A DNA stretch of 64,000 bases from Caprimulgus europaeus (lineage: Eukaryota; Chordata; Aves; Caprimulgiformes; Caprimulgidae), in contig OU015538.1 of the NCBI GenBank assembly GCA_907165065.1, positions 18,305,165 through 18,369,164 on the forward strand, given 5' to 3'. The notes below the pieces were generated by a model. That model ran no database searches. It was given only the letters and a program-made list of their open reading frames with translations, and was not told the origin of the DNA. A program made the translations under genes and the position numbers. This document shows, piece by piece, positions 49,701 to 62,850 of the stretch; position 1 is the stretch's first letter, and each line of letters opens with the position of its first letter.

Positions 49701-51058
49701 TTAGAAATGGGAAAACTTTTAAGTTTAGTAAAACTGAGAAATACTTGGATGTGTCTGCTGTTCTGGAAGTTCAAATTAGCATTGCAATTTTCAGTGTATA
49801 ATTTCTAAAATTTTACAAATTAGAAGGTGTAGCATAAATTCATGGTTTTCAATATATCTGTGCCATGTCTACTATTTAAAAACATGTCTGTATTTTTAAC
49901 AAAACAAATTATACATAATCTAATTCTACATACCACTGTTTGTCTTGGAATCATACTGTTTCATTTGGATCTAAGAATAGTTTGTAAAGATTATTTCTGT
50001 AAAAGTATGATTCTAGTCACTCATTTTGCTTCTTGAATAGATCTATTAACATTTGCCTCTTTAGATTTCCAGGAAATACTTGTTCTTCTCTCAATCATAT
50101 TTCTAGTGGTAGCTTGGGAAATTTATTGGTTTATGTATTGAGTATATCTTCAACACAGGTAGTACTGTTTTCTTTATAAATACAAATGACTTCTCAAATA
50201 GCAGATATATAAATGTTGAGAAAATTTTGAATATATGCTGTAAATATTTCAGGCTGCAGCTGTATAGAACTTACAATGAACTTAGTGCTCTTGTATCTAA
50301 GTATTTACTAAGCCTGAGTTAGCTCCTTCTAGTGAATTGAAGTGAATCTGTGCTGTACTGAAGACTGCACTATTCCTTTGGGGAGTGAAGTTAGCATTTT
50401 GGTCTATGAACCTAGACAGAAAGTGAAGCACTTCTGGAGTGTTCTGCAGTTTGTCAATGTATTTGCACTGCTTGTGTCTTCAAATGTGAATGTGCAGTTA
50501 TGTGATTAACACTTTGGTAAGCTGTGCATTAGTTTATACTGACAATTGATGCAATGGAGATTAAACTGGTTTAGGTTTGCTGAACTCAACTATAGGTCAG
50601 TCGGATTCTGCAGCCAATAACTGCCAACAAAAATAAGAAACAGCTGATCCTTAGTAAGAAACAGAGCCAAATCTCTGTGTGGTCTATGCATATCTTGAAG
50701 CCTTGAGTAAAAATTCCTATTTATTTACAGCACCAAAATCCTATAGTCCCTTTGTTGTTGTGTCTAACAACATATTTCTTATTAGAAAGCTGCATTTGAA
50801 AAAAACAAAGATATTTTCCTTCTGTAGCGCGCACACGCTACTGCATGCAAATATGCTGCAGTATTGCTAGAAAAATGCATTATTCAGAGAATGTATAATC
50901 AAAAATGTTTGTGGACAAATAATGAATGAAGCCCCACTGTATACAGAAGATAAAATATCTTCATGCATGTATTTGTACTGTGACTGTTGATATTCTTTTA
51001 TTCTGTATTTGTATGAATTTTTAGGTGTTCTCAGATTAACAACTTGTGTATGATCAGC
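40712..51058. other. Unique AT-rich non-coding DNA
   Basis: Ten kilobases with no recognisable gene or mobile element. Small items are a CT run at 43925-43940, (TTTA)n at about 44808-44823 and a T-run at 46624-46636. The longest open frame of the window (151 codons, minus strand, 49230-49685) lies on the pyrimidine-rich strand, is very rich in Leu and Ser, and is better explained by composition than by a gene. The stretch at 46920-47120 is slightly GC-richer but unrecognised. Confidence 0.6.
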
Positions 51059-51085
51059 TTTTTTTTTTTTTAAAAAAAAAAAAAA
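51059..51085. repeat. T13A14 palindromic tract
   Basis: Thirteen T are followed directly by fourteen A, giving a self-complementary 26-bp stretch able to form a cruciform or hairpin. It is slippage-prone. Confidence 0.95.
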
Positions 51086-51916
51086 GTCAATTGGTTACTT
51101 AAGTTACTATAAATGTAAACTATGTCATGGGGTACTGTATTAATAGCATGGATGCTCTTTTGAAGCAGGATAGAGAGAAGCTCTGGATAAAATACCTGAA
51201 TACCAATGTTACTGAAGAGTCCAGTCCCGAGTCCTTTTTCAAGACACTGAGATCAGAGAATCATACCTCACTAGAAATTTCAAGGCTCTACCAAAGGTAG
51301 TTAAACATATATCACAAACACTGTCCTTGAGACACCATGAAATTCTCCTTTTATCCTCTCATGCAATCAAATTGAGTTTATGAAAAGCAAACTAGTGTCT
51401 GATAATGGCCATAGGATTCTCCATTTAGCACACCAAACTAAGCTGTTCACACACGTCTGTCTGTCTACTATTGACTTTCAGCTTAGGAAGGAGACGTGAC
51501 AAGAATGCTTCTGTCTTTCTTATTTCACTTTTGAACCTTGGAAAAGGCAATAGCTTTACATTCTGCACTTAGCTGAAGTACTACTTCAAAACATGTTTTC
51601 AATGTGTGTTGACAATAACCTTGTCATTCTCACCTTTATAAGATGTACCTACCAGGTTCCAGAAGACAATTAAATTTCTCAGCAGTTTTTCAAGCAATGA
51701 TTTACATTAATGAAAACTGAATGGTGGCCCTGTCAGACCTACCTCAACATTCACTGCAACCATAAAAATGCAATTTATTTAGTGTTTGAAGTAACCAAGC
51801 AACTTACTTTTTAGGTCACAGTAATGATATCCAATTTCAGGAAGACTGCACAGCTTTCATTTTAACACACTGAATCTGTAAGGAACAAAATGCAAACATG
51901 AAATTAGGAAGCGCTT

Positions 51917-51918
<2 letters not shown>
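51086..51918. other. Unique AT-rich non-coding DNA
   Basis: I see no gene or repeat in this stretch. Confidence 0.55.

Positions 51919-51959
<41 letters not shown>
51919..51959. repeat. (CA)n microsatellite
   Basis: About twenty uninterrupted AC/CA units, preceded by 'ttata' and followed by 'cttgcatgc'. It is long enough to be polymorphic and can adopt Z-DNA. Confidence 0.97.
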
Positions 51960-51964
<5 letters not shown>

Positions 51965-52034
51965 TGCAGTGAGTGAATGAGAATGAAAAAGGCAAATGCC
52001 CTGCACCCTATATTCTAAAAGTGTAGGTAAGAAT

Positions 52035-52135
52035 TAGGAAAAAAACAAAACAAAACTGAGGGTTTGTTGTTTGTTTTTTTTTTTAAAAAAAAAAAAAACA
52101 ACAACAAAGAACAAACAAACAAAATCCAAAACAAA
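52035..52135. repeat. T/A inverted low-complexity tract
   Basis: The stretch 'gggtttgttgtttg' plus T11 (to 52084) is followed directly by A14 and then CAACAACAAAG and CAAAC units to about 52125. The G/T-rich left half and C/A-rich right half are roughly complementary, so the region can fold into a long imperfect hairpin centred at 52084/52085. Confidence 0.85.
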
Positions 52136-53325
52136 CTTCCAGAACTGAAACCTCCTGTAAAGGATTTCAGCCTCCTGGAACTAGAACTATGTATTTAACT
52201 TCCAAAAAGAAATAAAAAAATAAAAAAGAGTTAGCTTCCTGCTGAAAAACATCATCTTCCCAGTTCACACACAAGTGCCAGTTCAATAAATACCTCACAG
52301 ACTCTAGTCTTGTTTGTGGGTGGTAACAGGAGAGTGGTGGTGTGTACAGCCACACATTCCAGTGTTCTTATACCAATCTTCAAGTAAACAAATGTAATAT
52401 TTTAAAAAATATTTTTATGAGTACTTCTAACAATTATCTAAGGAAAAGTGAAGAAAAAACCCCGGTGTTTAAGAAGCAAAGGGACATCAATTTAAACAAC
52501 CTCAAAATGCTCTCAAGGAAATGTGATGAAATATATATATAAAAATATATGAGAACAGCAAGACCACTGATTTGTTGCTCTTTGCTTGAGGGTGTACTTT
52601 AGCTTTTGAGGTTTAATGGCAAGCAGATTGGCAGCTATCCTGAACATGCAAAGCACTGCTGAATAATACAGAACTGGTCTGAGGAAATGGGAACTGGGAA
52701 AAAAACAGGAGTGTGGGAGAGGAAGCAATTCTCTGGTCCCTGATATTAACTGGCTCTCACTCACAACAAAGTGCAAGAATAAAGCACAGGTAGAAACTGT
52801 GGGTTCATGACATAAGGTACTTTTCTGAAAGTGAAGACTAGTTAAAAATTTGTGGCAAATTGTCCTTATATCACAATCACAAACTGGTTATTCTTTCTAA
52901 TTTTATTTTCTCTTTGCATGGCTTTTATTCTAAGAGAGATAAAGGTGCATGTTCACATTTGTTCAACAAACAGCTTCTCAGCTTGCTAAATCAGCTTTTA
53001 TGTACCCCTCATTTTCTGTCTTGCTGAGATTGTATGTATCTTTATTTTGCTATGTAGAAAAGAATAGGACCTCCTATCCTCTGTTCCAAAGCTCTAGTTT
53101 TCTGGAAAGAAATGGAATTAACATGTCTCTAAATTACTTTTACTCTGTCTTTGGCTCAGAGTACCTGTGGAGGAAAGCCCTTCAGTACTTTCTTCCTATA
53201 TGATACTGTTTGAAATCTGGTAGCCTTCTTTTTATAAAGCAGTGTTGTGAGTGCTAAATCAGCAGCCCTTCAACATAACCCACTCAATTTCCATATAAAA
53301 AAAAATAAACAACTTGTCAGACTTT
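52136..53325. other. Unique AT-rich non-coding DNA
   Basis: No gene is supported. There is a short AT-alternating patch at about 52530-52549. Open frames reach 87 codons at most and have no recognisable domains. A run of A at 53297-53305 lies just upstream of the CR1 element. Confidence 0.55.
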
Positions 53326-54150
53326 ACAGAGGGATCTGGACAGGCTGGATCAATGGGCTGAGGCCAGTTGCATGAGGTTTAACAAGGCCAGGTGCCAGGT
53401 CCTGCACTTGGGTCACAACAACCATATGAAGTGCTACAGGCTTGGGGCAGAGTGGCTGGAGAGCTGCCTGGTGGAAAAGGACCTGGCAGTGTTGGCCAAC
53501 AGCTGGCTGAATATGAGTCAGCAGTGTGCCTAGGTGGTCAAGAAGGCCAACAGCATCCTGGTTTGTATGAGAAATAGTGTGGCCTGTAGGACTAGGGAAG
53601 TGATCCTCCCCCTATACTTGGCACTGGTGAGGCCACAGCTTGAATACTGTGTTCAGTTTGGGCCCCTCACTGCAAGACAAATGTTGAGGCACTGGAGTGT
53701 GTCCAGAGAAGAGCAACGAAGCTGTTGAAGGGGCTGGAGCACAAGTCTGATGAGGAGCGGCTGAGGGAACTGGGGCTGTTTAGCCTGGAGCAAAGGAGGC
53801 TGAGGGGAGACCTTATTGCTTTCTATAATGACCTGAAAGGAGGGTGTAGAGAGGTGGGGGTTGGTCTCTTCTCCCAAGTAGCAAGTGATAGAACAAGAGG
53901 AGATGGCCTCAAGTTGTGCCAAGGGAAGTTTAGTTTGGATATTAGGAAAAATTTCTAAGGGTAGTCAAGCAGTGGAACAGGGTGCTCAGGGAAGTGGTTG
54001 AGTCACCATCCCTGGAGGGTTTTGAAATACATATAGATGTGGTGCTTGGGGACATGGTTCAGAGGTGGGCTTGGCAGAGATAGGTCAGTGATTGGACTTG
54101 ATGTTCTTAAAGGTCTTTTCCAACAAAAATAATTTTATAATTCTATGATT
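53326..54150 (+). mobile_element. CR1 LINE, 3' end (ORF2 C-terminus and 3' UTR)
   Basis: About 825 bp match the avian CR1 consensus almost continuously, from 'cagagggatctggacagg' through the end of ORF2 and the 3' UTR to 'aaaggtcttttccaac' and the terminal 'aattctatgatt' repeat. ORF2 encodes an endonuclease/reverse transcriptase that copies CR1 RNA at the target site; only its C-terminal end is represented. Readable peptides are [20 protein letters not shown] and [12 protein letters not shown] (about 53540-53655), then, in another frame, [20 protein letters not shown] and [13 protein letters not shown] (about 53728-53910). The frame change between them is explained by a base lost in the 'cagtttgggcccc' stretch near 53655. 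A stop lies in 'gtgcctaggtgg' near 53530. A short deletion near 53955 removes the usual segment after IRKNF. The element is 5'-truncated, as most CR1 copies are, and dead. It is less diverged than the copy at 2131, so it is younger. Confidence 0.96.
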
Positions 54151-57100
54151 ATAATTGCAATATTTGGTAAAATGGTGATGTAACCACTCTCCTCTTCACT
54201 ATCTTCCCTATGGTAAATAAGATGGATCGCAAGATATTGTTAAACATTGCCTAGACTATATTCATCCAATCAACCAAACCTGACAGAGAGCTGAAGGTCA
54301 ATGTTCCTTTGTATTTTTGTTCCATGATTATTTCTTTTTTCTGTCCTCAAAGAAAATTACTTCCATTTGAAGAGATGTCTAGACCAGTAGTAGTTCTGTG
54401 TCCACAGTCATTACCTGCTAAACTTGTCTGTTAGGCATGAATCCTGACACCTCTGAATCATCTAATTTTAGAGCACTTTTTTAATAACCATCACTCTTTG
54501 CCAAAGAGTGCTTTTATGACATTAGAAATATCTTAATCCTCCTTCAATAACAGAATGGAAGATAAAAATTGCCACAGCTATCATTATTGGGAGAAATAGC
54601 ATTATATTGAAAGGATAAAATGGACTTACTCTGTCTAACCTGAAAACCACTTACAGGATTCATTTTCTGACACACAGTCTCTGTGACTGCTCAAGTAGCT
54701 ATCTCAATTGCAGTGACTAACTTAAGACTAGTCCCTTATTAATTGTCTCATTTGTTTTATTTTTACTTCCTATGTATTTCAAATGATTGATATTTATAAA
54801 GGACTGTGGAAAAAAAAAAGGACTGGAATTATAAAATTAACATGGTATGAATAAGATGAGATTTATATAGAACGTAGTTTTTTTTTTTTACATTCAGGTG
54901 TTACAAAAGTTTGTGTTTAAAACAGCTCCACAAATCTAGTTTGTTCCACAGCAGATCTCCAACACACTCCAGGAGCTGCATTATCTCACCTAATACAAAC
55001 AATCTACACTTTCTAGTTTGAGACAGTAGTCTAAGCTCCCTCTCAATATCTAGTGCAGACATATGAAGAACATCCAGAAGATAAGTCATCCCAAAGGATC
55101 CTACATTAAAAATCTAATCCAGAGGGAAAAAGTAGCTTCTAGAGATGTTCATATCTCCTCAGTTACTACAGAAAAGACCTACAAATACCTAAAAATACCC
55201 ATCTAATGATTAGGTGACTAAGACTGGGTAAGATGAACGTCCTAAAGGACTAGCAAATCCAATAATCAGCACCTCAAAGTGCTAAACAACTGTGTCCATC
55301 CAGCTATTGGCTGCCTTTCACTGGAGTTGGGCAAATTTGATTAATTGTAATTAATTCAATAAAAGACTGAGTCCTGCAGCTCATTAATAATTTCAGAACC
55401 TGCAGAATAACATGCTTACTGTGCTCAGTACTGCCTGTTCCAATGCTATATATTTAAAACCACTCCTGTCAAAGGTTTATCATTGAAGAGCATAAACAGT
55501 TTTCCTTCCAGAAGGCAGTATGGTGTGAGATTCTAATTACTCCTTTTAACTGTGCTTCTGGGGTAGCTGGTTTCTAACTTTATGTGAACTCCTTAAGGCT
55601 AAAATATTTTTGCAATAGTTGTGGGTTATTTATTAAATGAACACCCTTCACATCTTAATGGTGTGAAGCAGCACTGATGGAGGAAGAACTTCATGTATTA
55701 TTCACCTTTTTTTTGCATTGTATCAAACTGGTTTAAATCAGATGCTAAATTTTACATTAGTATTGATCATAACTTGATATCATCCACTATAAATAACTTT
55801 TTTGTTTGTTCAAACTCCTTGTACAGAACTATGGAGAGCGACAAGAAATGAACATTTACTTAGGTTTAGTAATTTTTCATTATTTGAAAGGGATATAGGA
55901 TGTGCTTGGTTGCCTACAAACTTTTTAGATGTTGGAAAAGGAAATTAGATCATCACTTTCCAGGCTTGTTCCCAAGATGAAAATATTACATCCCATTCTA
56001 TAAAGAGCTTATTTTACATTTATGGAAGCAACAGGAAAAGCAAGCATCCCACTGAAAGTTAAAAGTGTTAAATTATTAATGATTATTTGTCTAATTTGTT
56101 TCACTTTACAAACTGCATGTTCTTATGTCTTTGGTAACTAATATATGTTCAAATACATTAGAGTAATTAGAACTTATCCTTGTTAATTTTAAAAATGATT
56201 TTTTTTCAATATTTTCAAAGTTACATGTGGAACAGAATATCTTGGACTATGTCTTAACTCCCTTTCTGCTTCTCTCTTCAGTCTGAGATAAGAATGCTGA
56301 TCAACTATCTTTATCATCTCTGCAAATGCTCTATGCATTATTTATTGCAATGGTATTTTGCTTGCTTTTCTTTGGATGCAAAAGTATTTTTCAACTCAGG
56401 AGGAAAGGATGAGTGTGAAAGTGGGTACAACAAGCAAACCTTTCACACTTTCTTTTATTGGAGCATATAACTTTGACTTGTCCCAGGCAGAGGTGAGAAT
56501 TGAGATTCAGTTCAAACTCCAACTCAACTGGAAGACAGACAGTCTTTTCAGCAAATTTGGATTGAAAAAATGTAGTAGTAGAGCACACACTGCCATTTGG
56601 CCCTTCACTGGCTTAGGGACAACAATGCCAAGCTGACTGTATCTGGCTGAAAGGATTTGGCATAAACTGAGAAGCCAAGTGCTTACCAGACTGAGATATT
56701 TTAGGCATCTCCGGAAGCTGAACTGTAGCTCCCTAGGAAAATGACTTATGAAGTTGAGAGCTAGTGTCCTGCTAAGCCTGGTTTCAAGGATTACAATTAA
56801 ATACCTGAAAGCAAACTGAGTCACACTTTAAATGCTTTAAGCTCGTTTATGGCTTTTTTTTTTCTTTTTTTTCATGTGTGGAGTCTGGGGAGGAGCAAGG
56901 AATTCAGCTTGGTTCCGATACAACCTACATTGTCTACTCAGTCAAGCCCACAAACCAAAATAAGCCCAACATGTTTTTGTTGAATAATTTTGTGTGAAGA
57001 TTAATTGTTTTAAAATTGTCATGATTTCTGTGGAAGTTTCAAAACCAGAAAGAAATACTCTTTACAAATTATCAGTCTGTTTCAACTTTGTTAAATCCCT

Positions 57101-57488
57101 GGCACATGTAGATAAATGTTTCACATGTGGTTTTGTTGCTGTTGTTACGTATGGTGGCTTTTTCAGTATTAGAGTGATGTGTATTGTTCAAGGGTAACAA
57201 GCCAGAGTAAGTCTGGCTTGCAGCAGTGAGTGGTATTTAGGAGTATGCCGGCATACAGAATTGTTCCAGCTGCTTCACCTTCCTCTGTATTCTTCGATTC
57301 AAGAAAAATTCACACAATTTGGCCATACATATCTGGCATCAGAGGAAAAAAAAAAAATCCTTCTGCCATAGTCTGTTTCATGTCTGTGGTTTACATTCAA
57401 TTTGTACCTTAACCTTTATTTAGATTCAGCCATGTCCAGCAGATACCAACTTCTGAATAACTTGGAACATTTACTGAGGGTCTTATTA
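54151..57488. other. Unique AT-rich non-coding DNA
   Basis: I see no gene or recognised repeat beyond short A- and T-runs (54811-54820, 54877-54890, 56855-56872, 57345-57357). Open frames reach 105 codons at most. Several at 56358-56824 overlap on both strands, which argues against any of them being real. Confidence 0.6.
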
Positions 57489-57660
57489 CCTAACAGAAAT
57501 TGCCTGTTTTTAAATAACACATTTTTTTAAATATATGTTTTCCCTACCTAGCAGAAATTGCCTGTTTTTAAATAACATATTTTTTTAAATATATGTTTTC
57601 CCTACCTAACAGAAATTACCGGTTTTTACATATCACATTTTTTTACTATATGTTTTCCCT
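57489..57660. repeat. Minisatellite, three copies of a 58-bp unit
   Basis: The units span 57489-57546, 57547-57604 and 57605-57660. Each runs from 'cctaacagaaattgcctg' through a T-rich centre to 'atatgttttccct'. Units 1 and 2 differ at only two positions. Unit 3 differs from unit 1 by five substitutions and one missing base. This implies an older duplication that gave rise to unit 3, then a recent one between units 1 and 2. Confidence 0.93.
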
Positions 57661-60600
57661 GGAATTTTTAGCAAATATGGAAAAGAAATAAGGCTAAATT
57701 TATACTACTAATTACTTGTACCAGTTTCCAAATAAAATAGAAAATAATTAAAAATCCACACAGAGATTAGATGGCATTAAACAGAAGATAATTAGTACAA
57801 AGGTGAGAACATGTGATGCCTTTTCCAGTTGCCAACCTCAGTGTACCATAGTGCTAAGTTTTAGAGATGTTTGATTATTCAATACAATAAAATGTTATAC
57901 CTAATTTTAGCAACAATCCATTCTCCTAATTAAAAAGTTATTTACAAGTTTTATTACATTTTTAATAATGATGAAACACAAACAAGCTGTCATATGGCTA
58001 GGTACCAAATATAACTAGACAACAGTATACTGGCATAGAAATTGAGCTTTGATATTTGAGTGATTTTTCTGACAAGACTGGGGAAGATAGAGTTTCTAAA
58101 ATAACAGAAAAATAGAAGAAAGAAGGAAAAATAGCAAGGGAAGAAAGAGACTGTCAGGGTAAACATATACTTCTTTAGATTAAGCTTTGCTCTACTGAAC
58201 TTTATCTGTCTACAGGCTTGTGTATTCTTATTTTGATTTTTGTTGAACTTCTGGGATTTAGTTGGGTTTTGTTCTAATATGAAATCTGGTATGTTATAAC
58301 CTCCTTTTCAAGATGCTTTTAAAAATAATTTTAACGTGATTGAGGGCACATTTTTAGGCCTGTATTTTAGGTGAATCCATTTTGCAAAATGATAAAGCTG
58401 GGACATTTAAAATGAGGTGGTACTGTGTGCAAGAATTCAATCTTTTTTTTAAAAAATCTCTGCATTAGCCTTTGAGAACTCCAAAACAGCACAACAATAA
58501 TACTAGTAAAATACAATTTTTATTTTATTTTATTTATTTTTCAGAGCTTTGTACATTTTAGGCAGGCTGAATGCAGTAATTATTATTTGGTCATGTTTTA
58601 CATTGATTGACCAAAGTTATTTGAGGGCCTCCACAGTGCTAATGGCTGCTACAAGTTCTGATGCAGAACATCAAGCAGTTGATCAGCTGGAATGATAGCT
58701 CAGGACCTTCTGTCAAGGGAAGAAATGTAATAGAAGGACAAAATAAACTGAGGAGACTGTCATCCTTCTAGCTCATACAAGGCTCAGCAGGAAAACAAGA
58801 AATTGTTACCGTTGTTGTTAGTATAGCTGAGTGAATTGTGTCCTGCCTTCCATTTTCCCATGCTGTAGTTTGCACAGCTCTGTCTTTAGTATCCTGGAGT
58901 CCTGATTACTATTGGAATTTTAAGCACAAATTTTACATTTCCTTTTAGAAATGAATGCATGCAACAAGCTTTCTCTTAACCTAAATGAAGACCAAACATT
59001 TTAGTGCCCAGGTGTTTTTTTTCACCTATTGTTTAATAACGGACTTTTTTTTTTGCCTTACATTTGTATGTACAGCAATGTGCATATACTATATACATAC
59101 TTGTTTACTTAGGCTTGCTAGTAGTTTATAAGCTTTTTTAAAAGAACCATGTGGATATGCTGGCCTTCCTCATGTTCAGTCTTTGATCTGAACTTTGATT
59201 TTTGCAGAAAATTTTTTTACTAGTCATAAATATACTTGCATATTCACTGGGAAAATAAATAGACATTAAAAATGGGAATATTTTCTTAAAACAAGCTACT
59301 CTTTTATAAATTCCTGACATTTTTTGTTTGCCTCTCCCTGTTGTGAGTTCTAAGAAGTTACTATAATTCCCACAGGTAGCACTATCAGATTAAAACTGTA
59401 ATTAATAAATTGTGCCAGCAATTAATAAATCTTGTTCTTTCTATTTTTTTTTCCAATCTTTCTGACATGTTAAGTACTATTTAGGATTTTCTGTCCACAA
59501 TCACAGAAGTTTTTTTTTTTTTTCTTATTTCTATTTTGAACTGCTCTAAGGTGGCTGCTTTGTTCCAGTTCAGAAAAATTTCAATGTCTCTACAGAGGTC
59601 AAAGCTGTTGGTTATTATTTCTGTATGAAGTGCAGGGATCCCACAGCTACCCCTGACTGCATTACCTCTAGAACTGCAAAAACTCATCAGTCTGTATCCA
59701 AGCTAATGAATGTGGGTGAAGCAGCATTGTGCCATGACGAGTAGTGCTATCAGCACAGTCAAAGCTTATCTGGATGGGTAAGAAAGAGATTCTGCATTTC
59801 TTTTTCCTCATCTATCATCCACATCATTTCCAAACTCGCTGCTGTCATTGGATTGTCCCAATTTATTTAAGAATTTATCAGTAGGAAAAACAACAGTGTT
59901 CAAAATGAACTGAAAGTGGTGGCTTCATGTACTACAGGTCATATGGACAGTTTATTTTTGTTTGTTCTTTCTTGCTAGCAACCTAAAATTTTATGCTATT
60001 TTGCAAACATCTGTATAAGCAATTTTTTCTTTTTGAAAATAAAAAAATAAAGCTCCATACAGCAGTGTAGCCACTCAGTTTAGCTGAAGTTTATAGCTTC
60101 TGAGGCAAAAAAAAAATTAAAAAGGCAATGTTGCTGGCCAAGGATAAAGGTAGATCAAAGAAGCTGTGGCTAAGACCATTAATCTGCACATAGCACTCCT
60201 ATCTAGAAGGTGCAATTTATTTTCCCAAAATAACACATTTACCCAGTTAGATTTTTTTTTTCTTAAAGAAATAAATAATGCACAGATTTGCATAATATAT
60301 TTGTGTAAAAAATTACCGTACTTTTATAGTACCCACTTTTAAATTCTTCTTTCCATTTCTGTTCTTCTAAACATCATTTATTTAACAAAAGAAGCTCACA
60401 TAATGATCGTGGTTTAATCTTTGAAGCTGATATATCTTCTGACCATCTAATGCAACATAATATTCTCTCTATCACCATTCTGTTTTTCACAGTCAAGCTC
60501 ACTGCAGTTTTGTTTTTTATGCAGAAATCAGTCAGCAATAGGACTTGTGATGCACTCTGGAAAACTTTTAGTGATGATAACAAAAGGAAAGAGATCAATG

Positions 60601-62784
60601 GGCAGTCTTAGAGATTACTTCAAAGAAGCAAAGGGTGTGCAAACTAAGTCTGTAAAAGCTGAACCTTCCCAAACCACAGGGGTTTGTATTAAACAAAACA
60701 AATCAGTTCTTCTAAAGTTCAGCACTGATTAGCACAGATGTTTGTGTTAGTAAGGCACTGCCTTACAAAAAGGTCTTCAAGAGTTTTTCTTTGGGAAGTG
60801 ACATATAGATCATGCTGTTATTTCTCATGAGGTGTACAATGAAATGTCTTAGAGTAAGAGCAGAAACAGTCCCAGAAAAGAAAGTTCAGAGGCAGATTGT
60901 GATCAGAAATCATTCTGATTAGGGATGCATATAGGATCTGGATTTAGGTGTTCCTTCAAACATCAATAGTAATACAAAATTTAACATCTAAGAACTTACT
61001 TATTTGGTATTCTTTTAAAAGTGCACTGTGGCTGGCTTTCAGGAAATTTTGCTGATCATAGATCACCAATTGAGTCATCTTTGGTTGGAAAAAAGGAAGA
61101 TTCAAAGACAGAACTCATAAGAGGGACCTCTAACACTCCCAAAAGGGTTAAATGCCTTGTGATGGATGTGATCCTAGGAGTTGGTACAATATAGTCGTTG
61201 ATGATATGAAATAATAATTTAGCTAGACAATAAAGGCAGAAGACAAAACTGGATGTTTCTGAAATTTTGTTTCTTTCCATAACTCTTTATCTCAAAAGTC
61301 TGTTTCTGAAGGAAACTTTTCAAATTCTTGTTATGTAAGTTTCAGCAAATGTTTATAATTTCATTAAATTATAGCCTGAATTTATCACCATTACCTAAAT
61401 TAATTTTGTTTGATAGACATTCATAAATAATGTTAGAGCATTCTTAAATATGATGGGTCTATTTTTGTGTTTCTAGAAGATTCATAGGAGGATGGGTAGA
61501 ATAGAAAAAAGAGAGATTTGCCACAAGGAAACATTCTGGTTTTGGTCAAAGGCCACCTATTTCTCCACGTTCTGCATGATGTGATTGGTGCATCTGTACT
61601 TGAGTAGCCATAATTTGCTTAGTGATGAATGTAACAACTGTAAGAGAACATATGGTGCCCTTATTCATCTGGATTTTCTTCCTACCAAGATTTTGTTTCT
61701 GTCTTGCAGTAGATTCTGTTGCTCATCTCCTTTCCATCTTTAATCACTGTGCATATATATTCAACAACTTAAATTACATTTAATTCAGGGCACAATATGG
61801 AAACATGGTCAGTATAAAAGAAAAAAATCACAATTATTTCTGCAATTTCATAAATTTTTAAATGTATTTACCTTAGTAATTTTAATATTTTCTTAATCTG
61901 CTCACTTCTATATTACTTCAAACTTAAATTACTACTATCTGGCAGAGAGTATGCAACTTGCAGCATTGTTCATATCTTTATCCATTTTTGCCTGCTGTTT
62001 CAAAACTTTATGTTCAACTGAATTGTAAATGTAGTTTAAATGGAAATGTTGAAAAAATGTATTTCAAAACAACAGCTCTGAACTCTAATTATTTGAAAAT
62101 CTCAGGCTCCTAAAATTGAAGAACATATGGTGATTCACTCACAATTATTTTTGGTAAAAATGAATTTAATGTGTCAATGAAATTAAAGATTTCTTTTTCT
62201 GACAGCTGGTCCTCTTAAAATTCAAAGTCAGTGCACATCATTGACGTAATTGCACAACCAGTCAGTCCGTGTTCTACAGGTGTTGGTCATGTCGAAAATA
62301 AACACGCTAATTCTGTATTTTAATATAAGCTCAGAGAAAACAAAGATATAAGCATAATCACTTTTGGGATATAATTGAGCCATCAAGTCTTTCTTCTCTG
62401 AGGAAATCACATTTACCTTTCTCTTATTGTGTGCATCATTCAGATGCTGTGCTGTGTCTCTTTGTTCATTAGCTCCTGGACTTCATTAAGATTTAAATGA
62501 TTGCTAAGGATTAATAAGTCAGCATTCAGCTGGAGTACATTCAAGACATCAACAACAATATTCAGAATGCAAATCCAAAATTCTTTAAACAATATTTAAT
62601 TTGATAAATCCCAGGGTTATAGTGTGAAGGGGAAACTGCAATAGCACTAATACAATCAGAAGAAGGGAAAGAAACTAATACAGAGAAATGTGGAAACCAG
62701 GAAATCCAAACTTTACTTAGTTTAGAATCTAAAGGTCACAGAAATGATATGATTTCTGGAGTTGATGTGCTGCCAAGTGCCTGA
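57661..62784. other. Unique AT-rich non-coding DNA
   Basis: No gene or transposon is recognised. The stretch has (TTTTA)n at 58517-58541, T-runs at 58443-58450, 59043-59055 and 59509-59523, and a spaced direct repeat of 'aattaataaat' near 59399-59431. The stretch at about 62230-62560 carries several CpG-containing motifs (gacgtaattgcac, gtcgaaaataaacacgc) and TAAT cores and may be a conserved non-coding element. Confidence 0.5.
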
Positions 62785-62850
62785 GAAAAAAAAACCCCAA
62801 CCAACCCAAAGCCTGAGATTAAAGAAAAAAAATAAAAATAATTCTTAAAA
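62785..62850. repeat. A-rich tract with CCAACC units
   Basis: A run of A leads into 'ccccaaccaacccaaagcc', followed by a second A-rich patch. It is low-complexity sequence like that at 34722-34788. Confidence 0.8.
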
